Part shown: piece by piece, positions 1 to 8,778 of the stretch
How the letters are laid out: each line of letters begins with the position of its first letter
Numbering within the stretch: position 1 is the first letter of the stretch
Source of the DNA: Microbacterium sp. LWO13-1.2
GTDB lineage: Bacteria; Actinomycetota; Actinomycetes; Actinomycetales; Microbacteriaceae
Assembly (NCBI RefSeq): GCF_038397725.1
Contig: NZ_CP151634.1
Span: 2,356,001 to 2,420,000, forward strand
Reading direction: 5' to 3'
Length of the DNA: 64,000 bases
Program-made: the position numbers and the translations under genes
Notes under the pieces: model-generated
Told to the model about the DNA's origin: nothing
The model's input: the letters and a program-made list of their open reading frames with translations, nothing else
Database searches by the model: none

Positions 1-1
1 G

Positions 2-670
2 TATCTGGACCCGGAGATCCCTGACGGCGGGATGATCGCCCAGGATGCGGATGCCGCGCTGGCGGCCTTCGCCGAGTCCGGTTACACGCTGCAGGGCGAT
101 CGACTGGTCGGTGCCGACGGCGAGCAGCTGGAGTTCTCCCTCACCACGGCCAACGGCTTCTCCGACTGGACGCGCGCCGCGCAGGCCGTGCAGCGACAGC
201 TCGCGGCGGTCGGTGTGAAGGTCACCTTGAAACTCCCGCAGCCGGCGGGCTACCAGAGCGCCATCAGCAACGGCGACTTCGAGATGGCCATCGGCGGGAT
301 GGGGAACGGCGACGTCTACCAGGCGTACAACGGTCTCCTCTCCAGCGAGTTCTACGTCCCCTCGGGAGAGACGACCTCGAACAACTTCCAGCGCTACCGC
401 TCGGAGGAGGCCGACGCCCTGCTGGCCGAGTACCGCGCCACGGTGGACCCTGCCAGGCAGAAGGAGATCGTGCACGAGTTGCAGGCCATCGTCTATGACG
501 ACCTGCCAGTGATCGGGCTCTACTACGGCGGAATCTGGGGCCTGTTCAACGACGCCAAATTCACCGGTTGGCCCTCAGAGGAGGACCCGTACATGATTCC
601 GCAGAACTACGATTCGGCGCCGCTGATGATCTTCACGCGGCTCGAGCGAGTGAAGGAGGAGGGCCAGTGA
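2..670 (+). CDS. ABC transporter substrate-binding protein, family 5 (C-terminal part)
   Basis: Partial gene: the frame is open from the first bases, so the start and signal peptide lie outside the window. The visible 222 residues are the C-terminal lobe of a family 5 (Opp/Dpp) solute receptor: a periplasmic-binding fold with an AVQRQLAAVGVKVTLK segment, and an ending rich in Tyr/Gly typical of the ligand-closing lobe. It would capture the substrate outside the membrane for the permeases that follow. Its stop overlaps the GTG of the next gene by 4 nt (GTGA), so the genes are probably one operon. The GH1 gene downstream suggests a beta-linked oligosaccharide ligand rather than a peptide; this is inference. 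Confidence 0.85.
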   Translation, partial: YLDPEIPDGGMIAQDADAALAAFAESGYTLQGDRLVGADGEQLEFSLTTANGFSDWTRAAQAVQRQLAAVGVKVTLKLPQPAGYQSAISNGDFEMAIGGMGNGDVYQAYNGLLSSEFYVPSGETTSNNFQRYRSEEADALLAEYRATVDPARQKEIVHELQAIVYDDLPVIGLYYGGIWGLFNDAKFTGWPSEEDPYMIPQNYDSAPLMIFTRLERVKEEGQ

Positions 671-1647
671 AGTACCTGCTCCAGAAGCTCGGACTGTTCC
701 TGCTCACGCTGTGGGCGGCGATCACCCTGAACTTCTTCCTGCCACGGCTGATGCCGGGCTCGCCCGCAGACGCGGCGCTCGCGAAGCTGTCACAGAACGG
801 CCCGGTCTCCGACGCCACGCGCGCGGCGATCGAGGCGCAGCTGGGTGTCCCCACCGGATCGATGTGGGATCAGTACATCGCCTACCTCGGCCAGGTGGCA
901 CGTCTGGACTTCGGCGTCTCGTACACCTTCTATCCGCAGAGCGTGGCGAGCATGGTCTCGACGGCGCTGCCGTACACGCTCGTCCTCGTCGGGATCGTCA
1001 CGATCCTGGCATTCGTCATCGGCACGCTCATCGGTGTCGCGGCCGCATGGCGACGCGGCACCTGGCTGGATGCGCTGCCCACGCTCACCGGATCCTTCCT
1101 CAGCACGTTCCCGTACTTCTGGACCGCTCTGCTCCTGCTGTTCTTCCTCGGATACGTGCTGCACTGGTTCCCGACGACCGGGGCATACTCGGCGACGACG
1201 ACACCCGGGTTCACCGGCGAGTTCATCGCCGACCTCGCCCGACACGCGGTGCTTCCGGCGCTCACGATCCTGCTCACCTCATTGGGCGGCTGGATCATCG
1301 GCATGCGCAACGCGATGATCAACACCCTCGGCGAGGACTACGTCACGTTCGCGGAGGCGAACGGGCTGCACGGGCGCACCATCGCGCTTCGGTACGCGGC
1401 CCGAAACGCCATCCTTCCCAACCTCACCGGCTTCGGGCTCACGCTCGGCGGGGTGGTGGGCGGATCGATCCTCGTCGAGCAGGTGTTCGGCTATCCCGGT
1501 ATCGGATATCTGCTCTTCAACGCCGTGATCGGGCAGGACTACCCGCTCATGCAGGCGCTCTTCCTGATGATCACCGTGAGCGTGCTCATCGCCAACTTCC
1601 TCGTCGACATCCTGTACGGCGTACTGGACCCAAGGACCCGCCGATGA
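667..1647 (+). CDS. ABC transporter permease, DppB/OppB type
   Basis: A 326-residue inner-membrane permease of the Opp/Dpp family. The chosen GTG start gives the standard N-terminus (KYLLQKLGLFLLTLWAA), one membrane helix followed by the long extracytoplasmic N-terminal loop, then five further helices. The cytoplasmic coupling (EAA) loop is visible around RYAARNAILPN. It forms the translocation channel with the next gene's product. The gene overlaps both neighbours by 4 nt (GTGA upstream, ATGA downstream), which indicates translational coupling within the receptor-permease-permease-ATPase operon. Confidence 0.9.
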   Translation: MKYLLQKLGLFLLTLWAAITLNFFLPRLMPGSPADAALAKLSQNGPVSDATRAAIEAQLGVPTGSMWDQYIAYLGQVARLDFGVSYTFYPQSVASMVSTALPYTLVLVGIVTILAFVIGTLIGVAAAWRRGTWLDALPTLTGSFLSTFPYFWTALLLLFFLGYVLHWFPTTGAYSATTTPGFTGEFIADLARHAVLPALTILLTSLGGWIIGMRNAMINTLGEDYVTFAEANGLHGRTIALRYAARNAILPNLTGFGLTLGGVVGGSILVEQVFGYPGIGYLLFNAVIGQDYPLMQALFLMITVSVLIANFLVDILYGVLDPRTRR

Positions 1648-2558
1648 CCTCCACGATGAACGTCAAAGTGCCCGTGAACCGGATCGCCGCGCCCAGTCGA
1701 TGGCGATCGATCGGACGGATGGTCGGAACCCTGTGGAGCAATGGCAAAGCTCGCCTCGGACTCTGCATCCTCGCGTTCTTCGTCCTTGTGGCGGTGTTCG
1801 CCCCGCTCATCGCGCCCTACGGTCCCAAGGAGAACGGATTCGAGCGCAACGCCGATGCCTCGGCGGCGCACTGGCTGGGCACCACGGCCGCCGGTGAAGA
1901 CGTGCTCAGCCAGCTCGTCTACGGCGCGCAGATCAGCCTGCTGGTCGGTTTTGCCGCCGGCATCCTCTCCACGATCGTCGCCGTCCTCATCGGGCTGAGC
2001 TGGGGCTACATGCGCGGCTTCGCCGGCGAGGCCGTGGGCTTCGTCGTCAACCTGTTCCTCGTGATCCCCGGGTTGCCGCTCATGATCGTCATCGCCGCAT
2101 ATCTGCAGAACGGCGGCATCCGGATGATCATCGCCGTGATCGTCGTGACCGGCTGGGCATGGGGCGCTCGCGTCCTTCGCAGCCAGACGCAGTCGCTGCG
2201 GGGCAACGACTTCGTGGCCTCGGCGCAGTTCTCCGGTGACAGCCCGGCACGGATCGTCTTCCGAGAGATCCTGCCGAACATGACGTCGATCATCGCCGGA
2301 ACGCTCTTCGGTGCGGCGACCGCGGCGATCCTCGCCGAAGCCGGCCTCGAGTTCCTCGGGCTCGGCGACTCCAGCATCGTCAGCTGGGGAACGATGCTCT
2401 ACTGGGCGCAGAACTCCAACTCCCTGCTGACGGGGCAGTGGCTGCTGCTGTTCGCTCCGGGTCTGTGCATCGCCCTGCTGGCGCTGAGCCTCACACTCAT
2501 CAACTTCGGCGTGGATGGCATTTCCAATCCGCGCCTGCGGGAAGGAAAGGGACGATGA
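1644..2558 (+). CDS. ABC transporter permease, DppC/OppC type
   Basis: A 304-residue partner permease. The N-terminal cytoplasmic tail precedes a helix (LGLCILAFFVLVAVFAPLIAPYG), followed by the LGTTAAGEDVLSQLVYGAQ segment characteristic of DppC/OppC, then about five helices. The coupling loop is at SARIVFREILPN-like sequence (PARIVFREILPN). The ATG lies in an ATGA overlap with the preceding permease stop. The open frame continues upstream, but that part is antisense or out-of-frame reading of the first permease gene. It should heterodimerise with the DppB-type permease. Confidence 0.9.
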   Translation: MTSTMNVKVPVNRIAAPSRWRSIGRMVGTLWSNGKARLGLCILAFFVLVAVFAPLIAPYGPKENGFERNADASAAHWLGTTAAGEDVLSQLVYGAQISLLVGFAAGILSTIVAVLIGLSWGYMRGFAGEAVGFVVNLFLVIPGLPLMIVIAAYLQNGGIRMIIAVIVVTGWAWGARVLRSQTQSLRGNDFVASAQFSGDSPARIVFREILPNMTSIIAGTLFGAATAAILAEAGLEFLGLGDSSIVSWGTMLYWAQNSNSLLTGQWLLLFAPGLCIALLALSLTLINFGVDGISNPRLREGKGR

Positions 2559-4303
2559 GCGTGAATACGCCGACATCGGTCGCAGCGAATGCACCCGCCG
2601 CCACGGACGAGCGGGAGATCCTGCTCGACGTCCAGGAGCTCTCGGTCGAGTACGCCTCGCCGGGTGCGGTGCCCGTCACCGCCGTCGAGGACGTGTCGTT
2701 CACTCTTCGCCGCGGTGAGTTCGTCGGTCTCGTCGGCGAATCCGGCTCGGGCAAGTCGACGCTCGGGTTCGCGTTGACGAGGCTGCAGAAGCCGCCGGCC
2801 CGGATCAGCGGCGGCCGGATCCTGTTCGCGGGCCGCGACGTCCGCGAATTGGATGCGGAAGAACTGCGCCGCCAACGGCAGGGCGGTTTCGCCATGGTCC
2901 TCCAGTCCGGGATGAACGCGCTCAACCCCGTGCGCACCGTGGGCGCCCACTTCCGCGACGTCTTCGCCGCCCACGGCCACGTGCCCCGGGAGGAAAGGGA
3001 GGAGCGTGCCCGCGACCTGGTCGGCAAGATGGGACTCGACCCCGACGTGCTGAAGCGGTACCCGGGGGAGTTGTCCGGAGGGATGCGGCAGCGTGCGTCG
3101 ATCGCGATCGCGCTGTCTCTGGAACCGCAGCTCATGGTCTTCGATGAGCCGACGACCGCGCTGGACGTTCTGGTCCAGCACGCCGTCATGGACACGATCC
3201 GCGATCTGCAGCGGGCCGAGCAGTTCACGGCCATCCTCATCAGCCACGATCTCGGGATCGTGCTGGAGGCGACGGACCGCGTCATGGTGATGCACGAGGG
3301 CCGGATCGTCGAAGACGCACCCAGCCGTGACATCCTGATGCACCCGAAGGACGAGTACACGCGGATGCTGCTGAGCCACTACGCGGACCCGCGCGCCGAG
3401 ACGATCTCGATCCCCGGATTCGTCGACCTCGGCACGCGGCGACGTGAGGGCACGTTGCGCACAGACGTCACCGAGACGCAGCCGACGGTGTCGCAGCGTC
3501 ACGAGCGTCGAGCCGACGCCGCGATCGTGGTCGACGGCGTCTCCAAGGTGTATCCGCCGCCCCGGCGCGGTCAGGGGCCCGTCACCGCGGTCGACGACGT
3601 CTCGTTCCGTCTGGAACCGGGTGAGGCGCTCGCGCTCGTCGGTGCCTCGGGCTCGGGCAAGTCGACGATCGCGAAGCTGCTCACCGGTATCGAGAAGCCG
3701 ACCTCCGGATCGGTGCGCTTCGGCGACGTCGATGTGGCTTCCCTGCGCCGTCGCGGTCTGCGTGATCTTCGCAAGGACCTGCAGATGGTGTTCCAGGACC
3801 CGTACTCGGCCTTGAACCCGCTGCACACCGTGGAGTACGCGCTCACTCGTCCCGTGGTCAACTACACCCCCCTGCGGGGACAGGAAGCCAAGGCCCGCGT
3901 GCTCGAACTTCTGGAGACGGTCGGGCTCACACCGGTCGAGCAGTTCGCCGCCAAGCTGCCCCACCAGTTGTCGGGAGGACAGCGACAGCGCGTCGTGATC
4001 GCGCGTGCCCTCGCCAGCGACCCGCAGGTGCTCATCGCCGATGAGCCGGTGTCGATGCTCGATGTCTCGCTGCGCGCCGGGGTGCTCGCGTTGCTGGAGG
4101 ACCTGCGGGAGCGCTGGGGCATCAGCATGCTCTACATCACGCACGATCTGCTCAGCGCTCGCCTGGTCACCGAGAACATCCTGGTGCTCAACAGCGGGCG
4201 CGTGGTCGAACGAGGCGAGACCGCGCATGTGCTCCAGCATCCGGAGGATCCGTACACCGTCCAGCTTCTCGATGCCGTACCCAATCCGGCGCGCGCCCGC
4301 TGA
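2555..4303 (+). CDS. Double ATP-binding subunit of the Opp/Dpp-type importer
   Basis: A 582-residue protein made of two complete ABC ATPase domains in tandem, equal to DppD and DppF fused. Walker A motifs are GESGSGKST at residues 61-69 and GASGSGKST at 363-371. Signature motifs are LSGGMRQR in the first half and LSGGQRQR in the second, with DEPTTALD and DEPVSMLD Walker B/D-loops. It powers the two permeases encoded just upstream; its start overlaps their stop (ATGA). A linker of roughly 40 residues without motifs joins the halves. Such fused ATPases are common in actinobacterial Opp-family systems. The beta-glucosidase follows after 40 nt. Confidence 0.92.
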   Translation: MSVNTPTSVAANAPAATDEREILLDVQELSVEYASPGAVPVTAVEDVSFTLRRGEFVGLVGESGSGKSTLGFALTRLQKPPARISGGRILFAGRDVRELDAEELRRQRQGGFAMVLQSGMNALNPVRTVGAHFRDVFAAHGHVPREEREERARDLVGKMGLDPDVLKRYPGELSGGMRQRASIAIALSLEPQLMVFDEPTTALDVLVQHAVMDTIRDLQRAEQFTAILISHDLGIVLEATDRVMVMHEGRIVEDAPSRDILMHPKDEYTRMLLSHYADPRAETISIPGFVDLGTRRREGTLRTDVTETQPTVSQRHERRADAAIVVDGVSKVYPPPRRGQGPVTAVDDVSFRLEPGEALALVGASGSGKSTIAKLLTGIEKPTSGSVRFGDVDVASLRRRGLRDLRKDLQMVFQDPYSALNPLHTVEYALTRPVVNYTPLRGQEAKARVLELLETVGLTPVEQFAAKLPHQLSGGQRQRVVIARALASDPQVLIADEPVSMLDVSLRAGVLALLEDLRERWGISMLYITHDLLSARLVTENILVLNSGRVVERGETAHVLQHPEDPYTVQLLDAVPNPARAR

Positions 4304-4343
4304 CCGCGCCGCTGGTCTGTTCATGATGACGAAAGGAGCACCC

Positions 4344-5513
4344 GTGCTCGAATTCCCCGATGGCTTCCTCTGGGGAGCCGCGACAGCGGCCCACCAAGTG
4401 GAGGGGAACAACACCACCAGCAACTGGTGGGCGATGGAGCATGCCCCTGGATCGCCGATGGTCGAGCCGTCCGGTGACGCGGCCGACCATTTCCACCGGT
4501 ACCCGGAAGACATGCGCCTTCTCGCGGAGGCCGGGCTGAACTCCTACCGCTTCTCGGTGGAATGGGCGCGGATCGAACCGGAGCGCGGGTTCATCTCGCG
4601 GGCGATGCTCGATCACTACCGACGCATGATCGACACGGCGCGCGAGCACGGACTCGACCCGACGGTCACCCTGATGCACTTCACGGTGCCGCAGTGGTTC
4701 CAGCGCGACGGCTTCTGGCGTGCGGACGACGCCGTCGACCTCTTCTCCCGCTACGTGGAGACGGTGCTGCCGATCCTGGACGGCGTCGACTACGTCTGCA
4801 CGATCAACGAGCCGAACATCGCTGCGATGCTCGCCGGAGGCGAGGAGGCATCGAACCTGGTCGCGTTCGGGCTCCCGCGCCCTGATCTCGGAGTTGCGGA
4901 CACGCTGCTCGCCGCGCATCGAAGGGCGTCCGAGATCCTGCACACGGTCACAGGCGTCAAGGCCGGTTGGACGATCGCCACTCAGGCCTTCCACTCCACG
5001 GGCGAGCCGGGGGCCGACGAGATGCTCGCGGAGTACGGTGACCCGCGGGATCACTGGTACCTGGAGCAGTCCGCCGGCGACGACTTCGTCGGCGTGCAGG
5101 CATACACCCGCACCTTCATCGGGCCGGAGGGGCCTCGCCCGGTCGCGGATGACGTGGAGACCACGCTCACCGGCTGGGAGTTCTTCCCGCCGGCCCTCGA
5201 GATGGGTGTGCGCAGCGCTTGGGAGTTGAGCGGGGGAGTGCCCGTGCTTGTCACCGAGAACGGCATCGCGACCTCCGACGACACCCGCCGCATCGCCTAC
5301 ACTCAGGGGGCTCTGGAGGGGCTGCACCGCGCGATCGCCGACGGCATCGAGGTGCGCGGGTACCAGCACTGGAGCGCTCTGGACAACTACGAGTGGGCCA
5401 GCGGCTTCGCACCGACCTTCGGGTTGATCGCGTTCGACCACGAGACGTTCGCCCGTACGCCCAAGCCCGCCCTGGCATGGTTGGGGGAGGTCGCCCGCCG
5501 CAACGGGCTGTGA
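4344..5513 (+). CDS. Glycoside hydrolase family 1 beta-glucosidase
   Basis: A retaining beta-glycosidase of 389 residues. The N-terminus FPDGFLWGAATAAHQVEG is the GH1 opening signature. The acid/base glutamate is E156 in TINEP and the nucleophile is E305 in VTENG. I prefer the GTG start at 4344 because GAAAGGAG lies 5 nt upstream; ATGs at 4323 and 4326 are also in frame but precede that ribosome site. The protein is shorter than usual GH1 enzymes (about 440-480), with loops trimmed, but both catalytic residues are kept. It has no signal peptide, so it acts in the cytoplasm, presumably on oligosaccharides brought in by the ABC importer directly upstream. Confidence 0.9.
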   Translation: MLEFPDGFLWGAATAAHQVEGNNTTSNWWAMEHAPGSPMVEPSGDAADHFHRYPEDMRLLAEAGLNSYRFSVEWARIEPERGFISRAMLDHYRRMIDTAREHGLDPTVTLMHFTVPQWFQRDGFWRADDAVDLFSRYVETVLPILDGVDYVCTINEPNIAAMLAGGEEASNLVAFGLPRPDLGVADTLLAAHRRASEILHTVTGVKAGWTIATQAFHSTGEPGADEMLAEYGDPRDHWYLEQSAGDDFVGVQAYTRTFIGPEGPRPVADDVETTLTGWEFFPPALEMGVRSAWELSGGVPVLVTENGIATSDDTRRIAYTQGALEGLHRAIADGIEVRGYQHWSALDNYEWASGFAPTFGLIAFDHETFARTPKPALAWLGEVARRNGL

Positions 5514-5564
5514 GACGACGGCCGCGGATCGTTCCCCATCCGGTCTTCTGGTCGGCGTCAGGGC

Positions 5565-5570
5565 TACGCT
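5565..5570 (+). promoter_or_regulatory. -10 box TACGCT, leaderless start of the molybdopterin oxidoreductase
   Basis: The hexamer TACGCT ends 6 nt before the ATG at 5577, and there is no Shine-Dalgarno sequence. This geometry places the transcription start at the A of the ATG, as in leaderless actinobacterial genes. No clear -35 is visible. Confidence 0.5.
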
Positions 5571-5576
5571 CAGGTC

Positions 5577-7130
5577 ATGGCGCAGGGCAGTGGGACACGC
5601 GATGGTTACCGGGCCGCGGCCGCTGGGCTCGCCGCCGTGACGTTCGGTGCGGGGCTCGGTGAGCTGAGCGCCGCGCTGTTCCTGCCGGCCGCGAGTCCGT
5701 TCGCCGTGATCGGCGGCGCACTGATCGACATCGCGCCGAGCTGGGCGAAGGACCTCGCCATCGCTCTCTTCGACACCTTCGACAAGGCGGCGCTGCTGAT
5801 CGGCATCGCGGTGGTGCTCGCCGCGATCGCCGCCGCCGCCGGCTTGCTCGAGCGGCGTCGTGCCGGTGCCGGCGTCGTGATCGTGGGTGCGATCGGCGTC
5901 GTCGGTGCGGCGATCGCGATGACGCGCACCGGTGCCGGCGCCTTCTCGTGGGCGCCGTCGGCCGTCGCGGGTGCCGCGGCGATCGTCGCCCTGCGGATGC
6001 TCATCCGGCGCCTGCGTCCGGACCCCGCCCTTGCCGCACCTGTGGGCGGGGAGAGCCGACCGATCGACCGTCGCCGCTTCCTGATCTGGACGGCCGCGGC
6101 CGGGGCTGTCGGAGTGGTCGCTCTCGTCGCCGCGAACGTGGCGCACGGAGCATCCCGCTCGATCGAGGCGATCAGGAAGGCGTTGCGCCTGCCGACGGCC
6201 GCGGAACGAGCAGCGCCGATCCCGGCCGGCGCGGAGCTGGACATTCCCGGCTTGGCGCCGCTGGTGACGCCGAACCGCGACTTCTATCGCATCGACACCG
6301 CTCTCGTCGTGCCGCAGGTCGACCCGGCGGAGTGGTCGCTGCGGATCCACGGAATGGTCGATCGCGAACTCGTGATCACCTGGGATGAGCTGCTCGCGCT
6401 GCCGATGCAGGAAGCGGACGTCACGCTGGCGTGCGTGTCGAACGACGTGGGCGGCTCGCTGATCGGGAACGCCCGCTGGCTCGGGCATCCCCTTCGAGAA
6501 CTGCTCGCCCGCGCCGGAGTCGCGGACGATGCCGACATGGTTCTCTCGACCTCGGTGGACGGATTCACCGCCTCCACGCCCCTGGAGGTGCTCACCGATG
6601 ACCGCGACTCGCTTCTCGCGATCGGAATGAACGGTGAGCCCCTGCCCGTCGAACACGGATTTCCGGTGCGCATGGTGGTGCCGGGGCTCTACGGTTACGT
6701 GTCCGCGACGAAGTGGGTCACCCAGCTGGAAGTCACTCGATTCGACCGGGTCGATGCGTACTGGACGACCCGCGGATGGGATGCGCGCGGTCCGATCAAA
6801 TTGCAGTCGCGCATCGACGTTCCTCGCCGGGGACGGCAGATAGACCCCGGCGAGACGATGATCGCCGGTATGGCCTGGCAGCAGCACGTCGGCGTCCGCG
6901 GCGTGGAGGTGCGCGTCGACGGCGGCTCCTGGATGACGGCCGACCTCGCAACGGCGATCTCGGACGACACCTGGGTGCAGTGGAGCGTGCCGTGGACGGC
7001 CGAGAGCGGCGATCATCAGATCGAGTGCCGGGCGATCAGCGCCACCGGTGACACCCAGACCTCGAACCGTACCCCGCCGGCTCCCAACGGCGCAGAGGGG
7101 TGGCACCGCATCTCCGTGTCGGTCGCCTGA
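5577..7130 (+). CDS. Membrane-anchored molybdopterin-dependent oxidoreductase (sulfite oxidase fold)
   Basis: A 517-residue protein. Residues 1 to about 185 hold several hydrophobic helices. The last of these follows an RRR-F-L sequence (PIDRRRFLIWTAAAG) that resembles an internal twin-arginine signal. The remainder is a sulfite-oxidase/nitrate-reductase-like molybdopterin domain followed by a C-terminal Mo-co dimerisation domain. The cofactor-binding cysteine is C286 in TLACVSNDVGG. This architecture (membrane helices plus oxidoreductase) is frequent in actinobacteria; the physiological substrate is unknown. It stands alone between the GH1 gene and metG, with its own leaderless-type promoter. 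Confidence 0.85.
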   Translation: MAQGSGTRDGYRAAAAGLAAVTFGAGLGELSAALFLPAASPFAVIGGALIDIAPSWAKDLAIALFDTFDKAALLIGIAVVLAAIAAAAGLLERRRAGAGVVIVGAIGVVGAAIAMTRTGAGAFSWAPSAVAGAAAIVALRMLIRRLRPDPALAAPVGGESRPIDRRRFLIWTAAAGAVGVVALVAANVAHGASRSIEAIRKALRLPTAAERAAPIPAGAELDIPGLAPLVTPNRDFYRIDTALVVPQVDPAEWSLRIHGMVDRELVITWDELLALPMQEADVTLACVSNDVGGSLIGNARWLGHPLRELLARAGVADDADMVLSTSVDGFTASTPLEVLTDDRDSLLAIGMNGEPLPVEHGFPVRMVVPGLYGYVSATKWVTQLEVTRFDRVDAYWTTRGWDARGPIKLQSRIDVPRRGRQIDPGETMIAGMAWQQHVGVRGVEVRVDGGSWMTADLATAISDDTWVQWSVPWTAESGDHQIECRAISATGDTQTSNRTPPAPNGAEGWHRISVSVA

Positions 7131-7184
7131 TCGCAGCAGAGCGCGCTGTGCCGCCGGGCGCGTAACGACCCCCGGCATCCCGCC

Positions 7185-7190
7185 TAGAAT
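7185..7190 (+). promoter_or_regulatory. -10 box TAGAAT, leaderless start of metG
   Basis: TAGAAT lies 7 nt upstream of the metG ATG at 7198, with no Shine-Dalgarno sequence in between. It matches the actinobacterial TANNNT consensus well. Confidence 0.6.
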
Positions 7191-7197
7191 TGTCCGC

Positions 7198-8775
7198 ATG
7201 CCCGCAGGCGAATCGTTCTATATCACCACGCCCATCTACTACCCCTCCGATGTGCCGCACATCGGCCACGGGTACACGACGGTGGCCGTCGACACCCTCG
7301 CACGGTGGCACCGCCAGGCCGGGGATGACACCTGGATGCTCACCGGAACGGATGAGCACGGCCAGAAGATGCTGCGCGCGGCCGCGGCGAACAACGTCAC
7401 GCCGCAGGAATGGGTCGACAAGCTCGTCAGCGAGGCATGGTTCCCGCTGCTGGACACGCTCGACGTCGCCAACGACGACTTCATCCGCACCACGCAGGAG
7501 CGCCACGAGATCAACGTGCAGACGTTCTTCCAGCGCCTGTACGACCGCGGCTACATCTACGCAGGCGAGTACGAGGCGCTCTACTGCGTCGGCTGCGAGG
7601 AGTTCAAGCCCGAGTCCGAGATCGTCGACGGCACTGGTCCCTTCGAAGGGCTGAAGGTCTGTGCGATCCACTCCAAGCCCCTCGAACTGCTGCAGGAGAA
7701 GAACTACTTCTTCAAGCTCAGCGAGTTCCAGGACCGCCTGCTCGAGCTCTACAAGACCCAGCCCGACTTCGTGCGTCCCGACTCCGCGCGCAACGAGGTC
7801 GTCTCGTTCGTGAGCCAGGGTCTGAAGGACCTCTCCATCTCGCGTTCCACGTTCGACTGGGGCATCCCGCTGCCGTGGGACGAGTCGCACGTCATCTACG
7901 TGTGGGTCGACGCGCTGCTGAACTACGCCACCGCGATCGGCTACGGCTCCGATCAGGAGACCTTCGATCGTCGCTGGCCCGCGTATCACGTGGTCGGCAA
8001 GGACATCCTGCGCTTCCACGCCGTCATCTGGCCGGCGCTGCTGATGGCTGCGGGGCTCGAGGTGCCGAAGGGCGTCTTCGCCCACGGCTGGCTGCTCGTC
8101 GGCGGCGAGAAGATGTCGAAGTCGAAGCTCACCGGTATCGCGCCGACCGAGATCACCGACGTCTTCGGCTCCGACGCGTACCGCTTCTACTTCCTCTCGG
8201 CGATCGCCTTCGGGCAGGACGGTTCGTTCTCCTGGGAGGACCTGTCCGCTCGCTACCAGGCGGAGCTCGCGAACGGATTCGGCAACCTCGCATCGCGCAC
8301 GACAGCGATGATCGAGAAGTACTTCGAGGGGATCGTGCCCCCGGCCGCGGAGTACACGGAGCAGGATCTCACGATTCAGAAGATCGTCGCAGATGCGGCA
8401 TCGAAGGCGGATGCCGCCGTCGACCTGTTCCGCATCGACGAGGCCATCGCAGCGATCTGGACGATCGTCGATGCGCTGAACGGCTACATCACCGATAACG
8501 AGCCCTGGGCGCTGGCCCGCGATGAAGAGAAGCGCGCGCGCCTCGGCACCGTGCTCTACACCTGCGCCGAGGGTCTTCGGGCTCTCGCGGTGCTGCTGTC
8601 GCCGGTGATGCCCCAGGCCACGGAGAAGCTCTGGATCGCACTCGGCGCCGCTGAGACGCTCGGCCGACTTCAGGACCAGCCGATCCGCGAGGCGGGCAAC
8701 TGGGGCACCCTGCGTCCCGGAACCAGCGTCAACGGGCTCGCCCCGCTGTTCCCGCGCGTGGAGTCCACTGCCTGA
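7198..8775 (+). CDS. metG: Methionine--tRNA ligase
   Basis: Charges tRNA-Met with methionine (cytoplasm, essential). It is a 525-residue class I synthetase with the HIGH motif at residues 21-24 and KMSKS at 305-309. A zinc-knuckle-like insert carries a CVGC pair and a later Cys (KVCAIHS), and an alpha-helical anticodon-binding domain occupies the C-terminal third. There is no extra C-terminal tRNA-binding (EMAP) domain, as in other actinobacterial enzymes of this size. The start is the ATG preceded at 7 nt by TAGAAT, so the mRNA is probably leaderless. The tatD-like gene follows 3 nt after the stop. Confidence 0.97.
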   Translation: MPAGESFYITTPIYYPSDVPHIGHGYTTVAVDTLARWHRQAGDDTWMLTGTDEHGQKMLRAAAANNVTPQEWVDKLVSEAWFPLLDTLDVANDDFIRTTQERHEINVQTFFQRLYDRGYIYAGEYEALYCVGCEEFKPESEIVDGTGPFEGLKVCAIHSKPLELLQEKNYFFKLSEFQDRLLELYKTQPDFVRPDSARNEVVSFVSQGLKDLSISRSTFDWGIPLPWDESHVIYVWVDALLNYATAIGYGSDQETFDRRWPAYHVVGKDILRFHAVIWPALLMAAGLEVPKGVFAHGWLLVGGEKMSKSKLTGIAPTEITDVFGSDAYRFYFLSAIAFGQDGSFSWEDLSARYQAELANGFGNLASRTTAMIEKYFEGIVPPAAEYTEQDLTIQKIVADAASKADAAVDLFRIDEAIAAIWTIVDALNGYITDNEPWALARDEEKRARLGTVLYTCAEGLRALAVLLSPVMPQATEKLWIALGAAETLGRLQDQPIREAGNWGTLRPGTSVNGLAPLFPRVESTA

Positions 8776-8778
8776 GCC

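Noticed and set aside
4188-7199. A 1003-codon open frame on the minus strand over the GH1 and molybdopterin genes
   Set aside because: Antisense to two well-recognised genes, composed of Arg/Gly/Asp/His-rich sequence without any domain. High GC with biased third positions creates such frames.
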